Positions 44,645 to 54,157 are shown, counted from the stretch's first letter. The stretch is 64,000 bases of DNA from Henriciella sp. (GCA_021776655.1 JAJFFK010000040.1:1-64000); one strand, 5' to 3'. The notes: a model not told the origin generated them from the letters alone. Numbers and translations: made by a program.

Positions 44645-45292
44645 CTAAATTTTTGCCAGGACGACATTGAACTGGAAGGCCTCAGCTGCGTCACTTCGTT
44701 TGGCAACCAAATCAAGTCGCATGTCTTCTGAAACGTCGTTCAACAATTTATCGATGCCATTTAGAACTTCGCCATCAAAATACATTTGCGTTGTAACTTC
44801 GCGATAGCCCCGACGCGACACTTTGAAATGCACATGTGGCGGGCGCGTCCAAGTTTCATCGACAGGATAAGCGCCTGGCCGCACCGTTTTGAACCTGTAG
44901 CGTCCGTTCGCATCCGTCTTCATAATTGCCCACCCTTGGAAATTGGGGTCCAGGGGCGCTGTATTTGGATCAGCTCCGTGGGCATATCGGCCTGCTGCAT
45001 TGGCTTGCCAGATATCCACGACAGCATCGACAATTGGATTGCCGGCATCATCAGACACCTGGCCCTCAACGGTGATCACCTCACCCAAGGCAGTGCCAGC
45101 ATTATCTTCAACCTGCGTTAGATCAGCATCCTTGTCAGCTTGCTCGACGATTGGATAAAATGGCCCCTCGGTCTGTGCGGGTGTTACCCCTTGCAGCGCA
45201 GCGCTCTCGCAAGATGCGGCGAGCACAAATCCTGTCCCGGTAACTGCAGTCGCACCAAGAACAGCACGGCGTGTCATAGTCGAATTCGTCAT
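44645..45292 (-). CDS. Intradiol ring-cleavage dioxygenase, Tat-exported
   Basis: Non-heme Fe(III) dioxygenase of the protocatechuate/catechol intradiol type. The ligand set is visible: Tyr in GRYAHG, Tyr in the PGAYP region, and His-x-His in RPPHVHFKV. An N-terminal twin-arginine signal (TRRAVLGATAV) with a Cys (LAASC) suggests Tat export, possibly as a lipoprotein, unusual for enzymes of cytosolic aromatic degradation. The ATG at 45292 is preceded by GAGGGATGG. The physiological substrate is unknown. Confidence 0.88.
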   Translation of the reverse strand: MTNSTMTRRAVLGATAVTGTGFVLAASCESAALQGVTPAQTEGPFYPIVEQADKDADLTQVEDNAGTALGEVITVEGQVSDDAGNPIVDAVVDIWQANAAGRYAHGADPNTAPLDPNFQGWAIMKTDANGRYRFKTVRPGAYPVDETWTRPPHVHFKVSRRGYREVTTQMYFDGEVLNGIDKLLNDVSEDMRLDLVAKRSDAAEAFQFNVVLAKI

Positions 45293-45533
45293 TTTCCATC
45301 CCTCATTTTTATTATGGTTTGGGTCTAGCACGTTGCCCGCGTGAGGTACATTTTGACTCGTTTGAAACAGGCAATGTGCCCGCAGGCGCATGTGATATGT
45401 GGTCGCCCTCTGAACGACGAACCTGAATCTAATATAACCGGGCAGCCCAAATATTGCCGTCAATTTTCCTCAAAATTTTCCTTCTGGCACCACTTTCGCA
45501 TGTCAGCCTCTGACATAAGATGAGGAGACTGCC
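45293..45533. other. Upstream region of the dioxygenase gene, no gene seen
   Basis: Together with 45744-45932, this is a low-density stretch of about 640 bases broken only by a doubtful small ORF. It is AT-richer than the flanks. No promoter, repeat or RNA gene could be supported here. Confidence 0.4.
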
Positions 45534-45743
45534 ATGTTCAATTTCAGAAAGCCCAAATCAGACATTTACGGGATCGCCCCTTACGCCCCGCGCGAACACC
45601 GTGATCATATCGATGCAGACCCGGTAACCATTGCCTTGGCCTGCAAGGTGACCGCGAGCCAAAGATCGACGCCATATTCAGCGCCCGACCGCGGTCTTCC
45701 CCACATACCGTTCAGCTTGTCAGGACCATTTTACGAAACCTGA
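45534..45743 (+). CDS. Doubtful small ORF (69 residues)
   Basis: Begins MFNFRKPKSDIYGIAPYAPREHRDH (in part) after a strong GAGGAG about seven bases upstream, which argues for translation. The second half (SQRSTPYSAPDRGLPH) looks non-coding, and the product matches nothing known to me. It may be the start of a gene lost by rearrangement. The end ACCTGACCCCAGG resembles a decayed copy of the TAGGGTCAGG repeat. Confidence 0.3.
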   Translation: MFNFRKPKSDIYGIAPYAPREHRDHIDADPVTIALACKVTASQRSTPYSAPDRGLPHIPFSLSGPFYET

Positions 45744-45932
45744 CCCCAGGCTCAGGCCCAACAAATGATATATATTTGGTTGGCAATAATCACTCGTGCA
45801 GCCGAAATTCAGGCCTGGTTTTCTGGCTGATAAATTAACCCGCAAGGCCGCGCCTCAGTGCTTGACCGGCAGGCACAAAAATTGCACCTCTTCCGACTTG
45901 AAAGATGCTGGACAAAGTCGAGGAATATCAAA

Positions 45933-47243
45933 ATGCGCGTAACGATGATCGGAACCGGCTATGTAGGCCTCGTCAGCGGGGCTTGCTTTGCCGATTTTGG
46001 CCATGTCGTCACTTGTGTCGACAAGGATGCCAGCAAGATTGACAACCTGCACAAGGGCATCATGCCGATCTTTGAGCCTGGTCTCAACAAGCTTGTGGAA
46101 ACCAATGTCGCCGAGGAACGGCTATTTTTTACCACCGAAGCGACAGACGCTCTTGCTGGCGCGGATGCGGTATTCATTGCCGTTGGAACCCCGTCGCGGC
46201 GCGGCGATGGCCATGCTGATCTGTCTTATGTCTATGCCGCAGCTGAAGAGATCGCGCAGCTGATGACCGGCTTCACCGTTGTCGTCACCAAGTCAACCGT
46301 TCCGGTTGGCACGGGCGACGAAGTTGAAGCGATTATCCGCAAAGCCAACCCGGACGCCGATTTTGCAGTTGTCTCCAATCCTGAATTCCTGCGTGAAGGC
46401 GCAGCCATTGGCGACTTCAAGCGCCCCGACCGGGTCGTGGTCGGCACCGAGGATGAGCGCGCAAAAGAAGTAATGAACGAGCTGTATCGACCGCTTTACC
46501 TCAATCAGACGCCAATCGTGTTCACTGAGCGGCGCACGTCCGAGCTGATCAAGTACGCTGCCAATGCCTTTCTGGCAGTCAAGATTACCTTCATCAACGA
46601 GATTGCCGACCTTTGCGAAAAAGTTGGCGCGAACGTTCAGGAAGTCTCGCGCGGGATTGGTCTTGATGGCCGGATCGGCGCGAAATTCCTCAATGCCGGG
46701 CCGGGTTATGGCGGCTCGTGCTTTCCGAAAGATACGCTGGCACTGACCAAGACGGCGAATGATTACGATAGCCCGATGCGGATCATCGATACGGTGGTTG
46801 AGGTCAATGCCGACCGCAAGAAGGCGATGGCCGAAAAGGTCATCGCGGCGATGGGCGGCGATATTTCGGGCAAGACAATTGGCGTTCTTGGCCTCGCTTT
46901 CAAACCCAATACCGATGATATGCGCGATGCACCTAGCCTCGATATTATCCCGTCCTTGATTGCAGCAGGGGCCAGGATCAAAGCCTATGATCCAGAGTCC
47001 ATGGCCGAAGCGCGGCACCTGATTGAGGGTATCGACTATGCGGAAAACCCTTATGATGCGCTGACAGGTGCCGATGCGATGGTGATCATCACAGAATGGG
47101 ACCAGTTCCGGGCACTTGATTTCGGCCGCATCAAGGACGCTTTGAACCAACCGGTGGTGATTGACCTGCGCAATATTTACGCCCCCGAAGAAATGCAGAA
47201 GCGCGGATTTTCCTATACCTCAATCGGGCGCGCCGCCGTCTAA
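45933..47243 (+). CDS. ugd: UDP-glucose 6-dehydrogenase
   Basis: Oxidises UDP-glucose to UDP-glucuronate with NAD. The Rossmann motif GTGYVGLVSGACFADFGH is at the very start. The catalytic cysteine lies in GPGYGGSCFPKDT, and the NSD signature ERRTSELIKYAANAFLA is present. The ATG at 45933 has GAGGA eight bases upstream. The next gene, 24 bases on, uses its product. Confidence 0.96.
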   Translation: MRVTMIGTGYVGLVSGACFADFGHVVTCVDKDASKIDNLHKGIMPIFEPGLNKLVETNVAEERLFFTTEATDALAGADAVFIAVGTPSRRGDGHADLSYVYAAAEEIAQLMTGFTVVVTKSTVPVGTGDEVEAIIRKANPDADFAVVSNPEFLREGAAIGDFKRPDRVVVGTEDERAKEVMNELYRPLYLNQTPIVFTERRTSELIKYAANAFLAVKITFINEIADLCEKVGANVQEVSRGIGLDGRIGAKFLNAGPGYGGSCFPKDTLALTKTANDYDSPMRIIDTVVEVNADRKKAMAEKVIAAMGGDISGKTIGVLGLAFKPNTDDMRDAPSLDIIPSLIAAGARIKAYDPESMAEARHLIEGIDYAENPYDALTGADAMVIITEWDQFRALDFGRIKDALNQPVVIDLRNIYAPEEMQKRGFSYTSIGRAAV

Positions 47244-47267
47244 GCGATAATACAGGGACGAAAATCC

Positions 47268-48230
47268 ATGCATATGACACAGCGTATTCTCGTGACCGGA
47301 GGTGCCGGATTTATCGGCTCGCACCTCTGCGAACGCCTGCTGGAGACCGGCGCGGAAGTGCTGTGTCTCGACAATTTCTTTACCGGCGCGCGTGCCAATG
47401 TTGCTCATCTGCTGGTCCATCCACGCTTCGAATTGATGCGCCATGACGTGACCATGCCGCTATTCGTTGAGGTCGATCAGATCTACAATCTCGCTTGCCC
47501 GGCCAGTCCGGTTCACTACCAGTTTGACCCGGTTCAGACGACCAAGGCCAGTGTCCACGGCGCGATCAATATGCTCGGCCTGGCCAAGCGGACCAGGTCG
47601 CGTATCCTGCAAGCCTCGACCAGCGAAGTTTACGGCGACCCCGATGTGCATCCGCAGCAGGAAGACTATTGGGGCAACGTCAATCCAATCGGGCCACGTT
47701 CATGTTATGATGAGGGCAAACGCTGCGCCGAAACCCTGTTCTTTGACTATCATCGCCAGCATCAACTCGACATCAAGGTGGCGCGTATCTTCAATACTTA
47801 TGGCCCGCGCATGCATCCCAATGATGGCCGGGTGGTGTCCAATTTCATTGTCCAGGCTCTTAGCGGTGACGACATCACGCTATATGGCGACGGGGAGCAG
47901 ACCCGCAGTTTTTGCTATGTCGATGATCTTGTCGAAGGCCTGATCCGCTTGATGGACAGTCCAGACGGCACGACCGGTCCGATCAATCTCGGCAATCCAG
48001 GTGAGTTCACGATCCGTGAGCTGGCCGAGCATGTGATTGAACTCACCGGATCAAACTCGAAACTCATCCACAAGCCATTACCAGAGGATGATCCGCGCAA
48101 GCGTCGGCCCGATATCAGCCGGGCCAAGCAGCAACTCGATTGGGAACCGACAATTGCGCTATGCGAAGGCCTGACCCAGACAATCGCCTATTTCGATGCC
48201 TTGCTGGCTCGTGGCAAGAACCCGTCTTAG
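47268..48230 (+). CDS. UDP-glucuronate decarboxylase (UDP-xylose synthase)
   Basis: SDR-fold enzyme that converts UDP-glucuronate to UDP-xylose. The NAD motif [16 protein letters not shown], the distinctive [19 protein letters not shown] and SYDEGKR-like [12 protein letters not shown] carrying the catalytic Tyr-x3-Lys are all present. It follows ugd in one operon, so the pair makes UDP-glucuronate and UDP-xylose for envelope polysaccharide or glycolipid. Confidence 0.94.
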   Translation: MHMTQRILVTGGAGFIGSHLCERLLETGAEVLCLDNFFTGARANVAHLLVHPRFELMRHDVTMPLFVEVDQIYNLACPASPVHYQFDPVQTTKASVHGAINMLGLAKRTRSRILQASTSEVYGDPDVHPQQEDYWGNVNPIGPRSCYDEGKRCAETLFFDYHRQHQLDIKVARIFNTYGPRMHPNDGRVVSNFIVQALSGDDITLYGDGEQTRSFCYVDDLVEGLIRLMDSPDGTTGPINLGNPGEFTIRELAEHVIELTGSNSKLIHKPLPEDDPRKRRPDISRAKQQLDWEPTIALCEGLTQTIAYFDALLARGKNPS

Positions 48231-48655
48231 TCGCCGCCAACTGAACATTGTCCGGTCTCTGACAGATTGCTGCCAATCCGTTCAAAATAGGTCTCAGTCA
48301 AATCTATACCGGCAAGTAGCATTTGCTGGTCTTCATCATTGCTGGCAAGCGCAGCATCGTCCTGCAACTTGCTCACCGTATCCTCAACCCCTGCCCCGGT
48401 ATCGCGAATGATTTCAGCGATACGGCTAAACGCAAGATAAGCCTGTTCGCGCTCTTCCTCGGTTCCAGCCACCGCCAGTTCAAGCACACAGCCGCACATC
48501 GTATCCGCATCAATTCCGGCATCGACCAGAAACTGTGCCGCTTCATCATCCTGCATGATCAGGTCGCAATCCAGTTTCATATTCACCTCGCCATTGTCAT
48601 TGGCGCAGGCTCCTACTGCCAATATGAATATGGTTGCTAAGATAACTTGCCGCAT
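48227..48655 (-). CDS. Lipoprotein of unknown function
   Basis: 142 residues; signal peptide with lipobox VGAC, then an acidic helical domain with a cysteine pair ([11 protein letters not shown]) and another Cys (LDCDLIM) and a final one (GQCSVGGD), so disulfides are likely. No family was recognised. An earlier ATG at 48673 is possible but the chosen one gives a better signal peptide. It converges on the UDP-xylose synthase gene. Confidence 0.7.
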   Translation of the reverse strand: MRQVILATIFILAVGACANDNGEVNMKLDCDLIMQDDEAAQFLVDAGIDADTMCGCVLELAVAGTEEEREQAYLAFSRIAEIIRDTGAGVEDTVSKLQDDAALASNDEDQQMLLAGIDLTETYFERIGSNLSETGQCSVGGD

Positions 48656-48702
48656 CATCCACTCTTGCCCCATTTTGCTTCACATCGCTGCCGCGATCAG
48701 AT

Positions 48703-48733
48703 ATAAAAACGGCCCGCTTGTCCAGACGGGCCG
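48703..48733 (-). terminator. Terminator after nrdB
   Basis: CGGCCCG (48710-48716) pairs with CGGGCCG (48727-48733); on the minus strand the stem is followed by TTTTTAT. It lies about 30 bases after the nrdB stop. Confidence 0.85.
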
Positions 48734-48759
48734 CTCAAAAATCAAACCGCTTGTAGTCT

Positions 48760-49785
48760 CTATTCAGCCGCCGTCAGTGGCTTGCGCTGGTCAAATTTCG
48801 ACCAAACACCGCTATCGCCATGCCAGTCGCCCAGGGTTGCCCCTTTGGAATATTCGGTGGCGCGTGCTTCGAAGAAATTGGCGTGCTCAACCCCGTTCAA
48901 TATCTCGGTGAGCCAAGGCAGCGGATGTTTTTTAAGCCCATAAATCGGATCAAGCTTCAGCTGGTCCATGCGCCAATCGGCGATGTAGCGAATGTACGAT
49001 TTGATGTCGGCGGGCGTCATACCCTCGACTTCACCGGCCTCAAATGCCAGATCAATGAACTTGTCTTCGAGCAACACAACTGTCTCACAACACTCGCGAA
49101 TGCGGTTCTTGACCTTAGTGGTCAGCGCCCCGGTTTCAGCCGCAAAGGTGTGGAACATCTTCATCATGCCTTCGCAATGCAGGCTCTCATCGCGGATCGA
49201 CCAGGTAATAATCTGACCCATGCCCTTCATCTTGTTAAAGCGCGGGAAGTTCATCAGCATTGCGAAAGAGGCGAACAATTGCAGCCCCTCGGTGAAGCCA
49301 CCAAACACCGCCATCGAGGTCAGAATATCTTCTTCGGTATCGGTGCCAAACTGGCCGAGATAGTCATGCTTGGCCGCCATTTCCTCGTATTCCATGAACG
49401 CCGAAAACTCTGAATCCGGCATCCCGATGGTCTCAAGCAACAGTGCGTAAGCGGCGATATGCACGGTCTCCATATTCGAGAAAGAGGCCAGCATCATGCG
49501 CACTTCAACCGGCTTGAACAGCGGCATATAGTGTTCCATGTAATTGGCGCCGACCTCGATATCCGATTGGGTAAAGAAGCGAAAAATCTGGGTCAGCAGA
49601 TTGCGCTCCTTATCGGACAGCTTGTTGACCCAGTCTTTACAGTCCTCGCCGAGCGGAACCTCTTCTGGCAACCAATGAACCTGCTGCTGCAGTTTCCAGA
49701 AATCATACGCCCACGGATAGCGAAACGGTTTGTAGGCTAAAGACGGCGTCAATAATCCCGGTTTTGTGATGATTCCCTTAGCCAT
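48760..49785 (-). CDS. nrdB: Ribonucleotide reductase beta subunit (class Ia)
   Basis: Small subunit with the diiron-tyrosyl radical cofactor. The iron-ligand helices are visible: SNMETVHIAAYALLLE, whose Glu, His (+3) and Tyr (+7) match the metal ligands and radical tyrosine of E. coli NrdB, and IRDESLHCEGMMK. Length is 341 residues. It is not adjacent to nrdA, which starts 4.4 kb upstream on the same strand, but an NrdR-box-like site upstream links their control. Confidence 0.95.
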   Translation of the reverse strand: MAKGIITKPGLLTPSLAYKPFRYPWAYDFWKLQQQVHWLPEEVPLGEDCKDWVNKLSDKERNLLTQIFRFFTQSDIEVGANYMEHYMPLFKPVEVRMMLASFSNMETVHIAAYALLLETIGMPDSEFSAFMEYEEMAAKHDYLGQFGTDTEEDILTSMAVFGGFTEGLQLFASFAMLMNFPRFNKMKGMGQIITWSIRDESLHCEGMMKMFHTFAAETGALTTKVKNRIRECCETVVLLEDKFIDLAFEAGEVEGMTPADIKSYIRYIADWRMDQLKLDPIYGLKKHPLPWLTEILNGVEHANFFEARATEYSKGATLGDWHGDSGVWSKFDQRKPLTAAE

Positions 49786-49813
49786 GCGACTGCCCCTGCG
49801 TTTCTAGGTTTGA

Positions 49814-49829
49814 ATACAACATATAGTGT
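49814..49829 (-). promoter_or_regulatory. NrdR-box-like site upstream of nrdB
   Basis: ATACAACATATAGTGT matches the NrdR consensus ACACTATATATAGTGT at about 12 of 16 positions, with a perfect right half. It is about 30 bases before the nrdB start. Similar sites lie upstream of nrdA. Confidence 0.6.
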
Positions 49830-49876
49830 CTGAAGCCGATCAATACCGCAAGACTTAGCGTGCAAAGAATAATAAC

Positions 49877-50107
49877 CTATCCACAAACATCGCTTCGTTC
49901 AAACTGGCGCTCAATCGTGCCAACAAATTGCCCGAACTGTTGCAGGTCGCCCGCATCAAACCCGTAATTCGCGCCGCCTTGCAGGCTCTCTTCCAGCGTA
50001 TCGAAGATCTCATCGACATCGCCTGAGCCGATGGATTTGCCGGTCCTGATCATGGCCGTCCATATCGCGCCATGCGTGGCTAGGGTCAGGAATAATGCTC
50101 GCTTCAT
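49877..50107 (-). CDS. Small exported protein of unknown function
   Basis: 76 residues beginning MKRALFLTLATHGAIWTAM, a probable signal or membrane segment, followed by a small acidic domain (GDVDEIFDTLEESLQGG). GGGAGG lies just upstream of the ATG, the strongest evidence that it is real. It lies 43 bases after the LpxR gene on the same strand, so it is probably the last gene of that operon. No family was recognised. Confidence 0.6.
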   Translation of the reverse strand: MKRALFLTLATHGAIWTAMIRTGKSIGSGDVDEIFDTLEESLQGGANYGFDAGDLQQFGQFVGTIERQFERSDVCG

Positions 50108-50150
50108 CCGATCCTCCCTCTTGACTGCAGTTTGCCTGGGCAGGCTCATG

Positions 50151-51209
50151 CTAGTGCGCAATCGAAATCGAGACCGCACCAAAGCGTTGCGGTCCGGCCT
50201 GGGCGATGAATTCCTCTGTTCGGTGGACAAAAGTGAAGGCCAATTGCACGTCGCCGCGATGGATCGCGACCCCCCATTGCAGGTCGGCGACAAGATCCCG
50301 GCGATCGCTGACCCGCGCACTATCGCGCCATAGGTTGCCATCCAGAAATATATCCCGTGCCACCGCCCGGCCCTCAAATCCGGCGAACAAATAGCCGCCC
50401 CACAGACGCCCTGGATCGAAGGTTCCGGCACCCGCCAAAGCAGGCCGAATGCGTGGCGGGCCAAAATCGGCTTCCAGATCCCAGCCGATCCGCGCCATCG
50501 CCCCAATCGCACCATAGGTTCGCACATTGCCCAGCGTGACACCGCCATGCAGCCCATAATCGCTAGCCAAACCAAACGGCAATTCTGGCCCCTTAAACTT
50601 GTGCATCCGTTGCGCGATGATCTCAATGCCAGGCTCATTTCTGAGTTGACTGGCCCAGCCTTGCGGTTCGCCAACCTGGATCAGGTCATGCCAATTTTGC
50701 TGAACAAATTCACCGGCGGCTAGCGGCCCGACGACGCCGAGATTGACCTGCAGCACATCCTGAATATTGCCCGCCTTGGTCTTGGCCACCACTGTTCCCG
50801 ACAGATATAGCCAGGCGGCATATGGCCGGTCATTCGGGTCTGGTACACGCACAGAAATATCTTCCGGTGTGAAAATCGTATGCGACAGCGCCCAACCTTC
50901 GCGCATATCCTTACGTTTGATATTCAGGAACGGGATGCGATCAGCGGCCCAATCCAAGACAGGATTGACCTTGTTGGCAGGCGACACACGCTCAATCCGA
51001 ATGCCGTTAGAATAGTTTCGGTCCGTGCCGCCAAATATGTCATTCTCAGACGTGATCGACCATACACCAGATGATTTGACCGGATCGGCCACCTCCTGCG
51101 CCACAGAAGAGCAAGAAAAAAGGACCGCAAGACTGGCGGCCCCTATCAAGTTTTGGAGAAGTGGAAGCCTATCGACGAATCGTGAAAGTAACCCCGGCAA
51201 AATTTTCAT
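50151..51209 (-). CDS. LpxR-family lipid A deacylase-like outer-membrane protein
   Basis: Beta-barrel of the LpxR family, which removes the 3'-acyloxyacyl group of lipid A. Signatures are SENDIFGGTDRNYSNGIRIE, DRPYAAWLYLSG, and a final strand ending QRFGAVSISIAH. An N-terminal signal peptide is present. The start overlaps the end of the upstream barrel gene by 41 bases. Activity on this organism's lipid A is an inference from family only. Confidence 0.85.
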   Translation of the reverse strand: MKILPGLLSRFVDRLPLLQNLIGAASLAVLFSCSSVAQEVADPVKSSGVWSITSENDIFGGTDRNYSNGIRIERVSPANKVNPVLDWAADRIPFLNIKRKDMREGWALSHTIFTPEDISVRVPDPNDRPYAAWLYLSGTVVAKTKAGNIQDVLQVNLGVVGPLAAGEFVQQNWHDLIQVGEPQGWASQLRNEPGIEIIAQRMHKFKGPELPFGLASDYGLHGGVTLGNVRTYGAIGAMARIGWDLEADFGPPRIRPALAGAGTFDPGRLWGGYLFAGFEGRAVARDIFLDGNLWRDSARVSDRRDLVADLQWGVAIHRGDVQLAFTFVHRTEEFIAQAGPQRFGAVSISIAH

Positions 51210-51975
51210 TCTCGCTCGCCCCTAAATTGCGCTCGCGATACTCTACCTCACGTCGGATATAGCTGAAAGAGACTTGTCCAGGTCCTCGCTGAAATGACAC
51301 GCCGGCCTGAATATCACCAACCGTCACCTTGTCGCGCAAGGCCATGTCGGTCACCGAAATGCTAGCTTCCAAAGCAGGTTCCCAGACCAGAGCTTCGCCA
51401 TCCCCGCCGGCAAATAAATACCAGCTGCTGCCCGGAACGCCTTGCCCGCGTTTGTCGAAATTCTGTCCGATCCGCACCTCACCACCAATCCGGCGGGTTG
51501 CAAATGCCCCGTCGCGGGTGAAACTGACCCGTGGGGCAACCCCAACGTCAAACCCCAGTCCGGTCACGGCAGCTGGTGCAGACAATGACACTTCAGCTGA
51601 CAGGTTGCGGGTCTCTCGCGGCACTGACGAAAAGCTGTCCTGCTCACGGTCAGCAGCCAAATTTGTCAGGGGGCCGCTGGAATAAAATCGGCTGACCGCA
51701 AAGCTATCCTGCCTGATCAGCTCAAGCGGCCCAAGCAGGGCGTCTGGAGCTTCAAATTCGAGCCGCGGCTTTTCAGAGGCGGTAAATTCCCCGGCATAAG
51801 ACACGCTTGGCTGGCCTGACGGTGTCGTGGTTGGCAACGGCTTTGAAACTTCATAATATTGGACAGGCGTCGACTGAACCGAATAATGGGTCGGCCCAAT
51901 CTGTACACAGCCTTGGCAAGCCAGTGTCGCTATCACAGATGCACTAAACACAATCATGCGTCCCAAACCTCTCAT
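51169..51975 (-). CDS. Outer-membrane barrel-like lipoprotein
   Basis: 268 residues with a lipobox-like CQGC after a hydrophobic segment, a Pro/Ser/Thr-rich linker, then alternating strands (LSAEVSLSAPAAVTGLGFDVG; GPGQVSFSYIRREVEYRE) ending in TFTIRR. This fits a porin-like barrel. The last strands resemble those of the LpxR neighbour, so it may be a diverged relative, but no catalytic motif is seen. First gene of a three-gene set with lpxR and the small exported protein. Confidence 0.65.
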   Translation of the reverse strand: MRGLGRMIVFSASVIATLACQGCVQIGPTHYSVQSTPVQYYEVSKPLPTTTPSGQPSVSYAGEFTASEKPRLEFEAPDALLGPLELIRQDSFAVSRFYSSGPLTNLAADREQDSFSSVPRETRNLSAEVSLSAPAAVTGLGFDVGVAPRVSFTRDGAFATRRIGGEVRIGQNFDKRGQGVPGSSWYLFAGGDGEALVWEPALEASISVTDMALRDKVTVGDIQAGVSFQRGPGQVSFSYIRREVEYRERNLGASENENFAGVTFTIRR

Positions 51976-52239
51976 AGATCAGTTCCCTATACTCCCCCCG
52001 AAACTGATCTGTGATGATTACTGTAGCATGAAGAATGCCGACCCACGACGGCCATCCATGCAAAGCCGAGTTAATCTTTCGCAATCCGGCAATTCTTGCC
52101 ATTTCCTGCTACCTTTACAGTCACAAGCAGGAAATATGGGCCTCAACATTGTTAATATTGGGGCGATATTTCTTCATATTTGAGGCCACTTTTTCCCGGC
52201 ACGGTCGCAGGTTTTCGCGCGCTTGTGCCAATTCGGCAC
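51976..52239. promoter_or_regulatory. Upstream region of the barrel/LpxR genes
   Basis: No gene is seen in this stretch, which is AT-richer than average and should hold the promoter of the minus-strand barrel genes. A perfect 10-bp inverted repeat ATTTCCTGCT...AGCAGGAAAT (52101-52135, 15-base spacer) is a candidate operator or hairpin. Confidence 0.4.
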
Positions 52240-52270
52240 AAAAAAACCCCGTTTCAAGCTGAAACGAGGG
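52240..52270 (-). terminator. Terminator after nrdA
   Basis: On the minus strand, CCTCGTTTC pairs with GAAACGGGG and is followed by a run of seven T. It lies just after the nrdA stop at 52292. Confidence 0.88.
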
Positions 52271-52291
52271 TCTGTTTTGTCGATGATCGGC

Positions 52292-54157
52292 CTATTGGCA
52301 GGCCAAACACTCGTCATAATCGGTGTTTGGAACGTCCATCCCCTGCATCTCGGCAACTTTATCATCCGCCCCGGCAAAGCCTGCCCGTTGTATGGATTTC
52401 GACCGGCAATAATACAGCGATTTCACACCGCGTTCCCAAGCCGTCCAGTGCAGCATGTGCAGGTCCCACTTATCAATATCGGCTGGCAGGAAGACATTCA
52501 GAGATTGGGCCTGACAGATATATTGTGTGCGATCGGCGGCATGTTCGATGATCCAGCGTTGATCCAGCTCGAACGCTGTTTTGAAGATCGATTTCTCGTA
52601 CTCATCGAGGAAATCGAGATGCTGGATCGAGCCTTCATGCTCAAGGATACTGGTCCAGATATCGTCGGAATTCTCACCTTTGGCTTCAAGCACTTTCTCA
52701 AGATGCACATTTTTGACAGTAAACGAGCCCGACAGTGTCTTGTGGGTGTAAACATTGGCCGGGATCGGCTCAATGCCAGCCGACGTACCCCCGCAAATGA
52801 TCGAGATCGACGCTGTCGGGGCCACGGCCAGCTTGTTGCTGAACCGTGCCATCATGCCAGTTTCGGCTGCATCGGCGCAAGCACCGCGCTCTTTTGCCAA
52901 CTTCACTGAGGCGGCATCGGCACCTTGGCGAATGTGTTTGAACATTTTCTCGTTCCAAACTTTCGCCATCGCACTTTCGAATGAGATGTTCATCGATTGC
53001 AGGAAGGAATGATAGCCCATCAGGCCCAGTCCGACCGAACGCTCGCGCTGGGCGGAATATTTCGCCCGTGCCATCTCGTCCGGCGCATTGTCGATGAAAT
53101 CCTGCAAAACATTGTCGAGGAAGCGGAAAATATCCTCAAGGAAACGTTCTTCCTTGCTCCACTCCATGAACTTCTCGGCATTCACCGAGGACAGGCAGCA
53201 CACAGCGGTGCGGTCTTCGCCCAGGTGATCAACCCCAGTTGGCAGGGTAATTTCAGAACACAGGTTCGATTGTGTAACCTTCAAGCCAAGCTTGCGCTGG
53301 TGGGCTGGCATCGCATTGTTCACCGTATCAACGAAGAGCAGATATGGCTCGCCAGTCTGGATCCGCAGTTCAAGAATCTTCTGCCAGATCTTGCGCGCAC
53401 TCACCGTGCGCAGCACTTCGCCCGATTTCGGCGAAAGCAAAGCGAACTCTTCGTCACCGCGTACGGCTTCCATGAAGGCATCGGTGATATTGATGCCATG
53501 ATGCAGGTTCAGAGACTTGCGATTGAAATCACCGGATGGCTTGCGCACTTCCAGAAACTCTTCGATTTCAGGGTGGTGCACATCAAGATAACACGCCGCC
53601 GAGCCGCGACGCAGCGAGCCTTGAGAGATCGCGAGGGTCAGGCTGTCCATCACTCGGATGAAAGGAATGATGCCGGATGTTTGTCCGTTCTGGCCAACTT
53701 TCTCGCCGATGGAACGCACATTACCCCAATACGTGCCAATCCCGCCGCCATTTGAGGCAAGCCAGACATTCTCTGTCCAGGTGCTGACAATATCATCAAG
53801 GCTGTCACCCACCTGATTCAAAAAGCATGATATCGGCAGGCCGCGATCGGCACCACCATTCGACAGAACCGGCGTCGACGGCATGAACCACAGTTTCGAC
53901 ATATAATCGTACAGGCGCTGGGCATGATCTTCATCGTCAGAAAACGCGGTCGACACCCGCGCAAACATGTCCTGATACGACTCGCCCGGCAGCAAATACC
54001 GGTCTTCTAGAGTCACCTTGCCAAACGCGGTCAGGAGATCATCGCGCGAGCGATCAATCTTGATCTTGCTGACAACGCGCAAAGCCGGTGCGCCGCCATC
54101 TGACGCACTCTTTTTAGCCGAACCACTCAACGCTGTTGCAGACTTCATACCTGACAT
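52292..54157 (-). CDS. nrdA: Ribonucleotide reductase alpha subunit (class Ia)
   Basis: Large catalytic subunit. The radical-relay site NLCSEI, the other active Cys in LPISCFLNQVGDSLDD and the C-terminal redox pair CLACQ are all present. At 621 residues it lacks the N-terminal ATP-cone that controls activity in E. coli NrdA. An in-frame ATG at 54148 is an alternative start. Two NrdR-like sites lie upstream. Confidence 0.95.
   Translation of the reverse strand: MSGMKSATALSGSAKKSASDGGAPALRVVSKIKIDRSRDDLLTAFGKVTLEDRYLLPGESYQDMFARVSTAFSDDEDHAQRLYDYMSKLWFMPSTPVLSNGGADRGLPISCFLNQVGDSLDDIVSTWTENVWLASNGGGIGTYWGNVRSIGEKVGQNGQTSGIIPFIRVMDSLTLAISQGSLRRGSAACYLDVHHPEIEEFLEVRKPSGDFNRKSLNLHHGINITDAFMEAVRGDEEFALLSPKSGEVLRTVSARKIWQKILELRIQTGEPYLLFVDTVNNAMPAHQRKLGLKVTQSNLCSEITLPTGVDHLGEDRTAVCCLSSVNAEKFMEWSKEERFLEDIFRFLDNVLQDFIDNAPDEMARAKYSAQRERSVGLGLMGYHSFLQSMNISFESAMAKVWNEKMFKHIRQGADAASVKLAKERGACADAAETGMMARFSNKLAVAPTASISIICGGTSAGIEPIPANVYTHKTLSGSFTVKNVHLEKVLEAKGENSDDIWTSILEHEGSIQHLDFLDEYEKSIFKTAFELDQRWIIEHAADRTQYICQAQSLNVFLPADIDKWDLHMLHWTAWERGVKSLYYCRSKSIQRAGFAGADDKVAEMQGMDVPNTDYDECLACQ

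Noticed and set aside
50080-50090. A further TAGGGTCAGG copy of the element end.
   Set aside because: It lies within the signal peptide codons of the small exported gene, lacks the following ACC and has no partner arm, so it is probably chance.
49877-50674. A 265-codon open frame covering the small exported gene and part of lpxR.
   Set aside because: Only the last 76 codons follow a ribosome site and look protein-like; the front is Arg/Trp-rich and lies inside lpxR in another frame.
52997-53755. A 252-codon open frame antisense to nrdA.
   Set aside because: It mirrors a highly conserved coding sequence and its product is His/Arg/Gln-rich without any motif.
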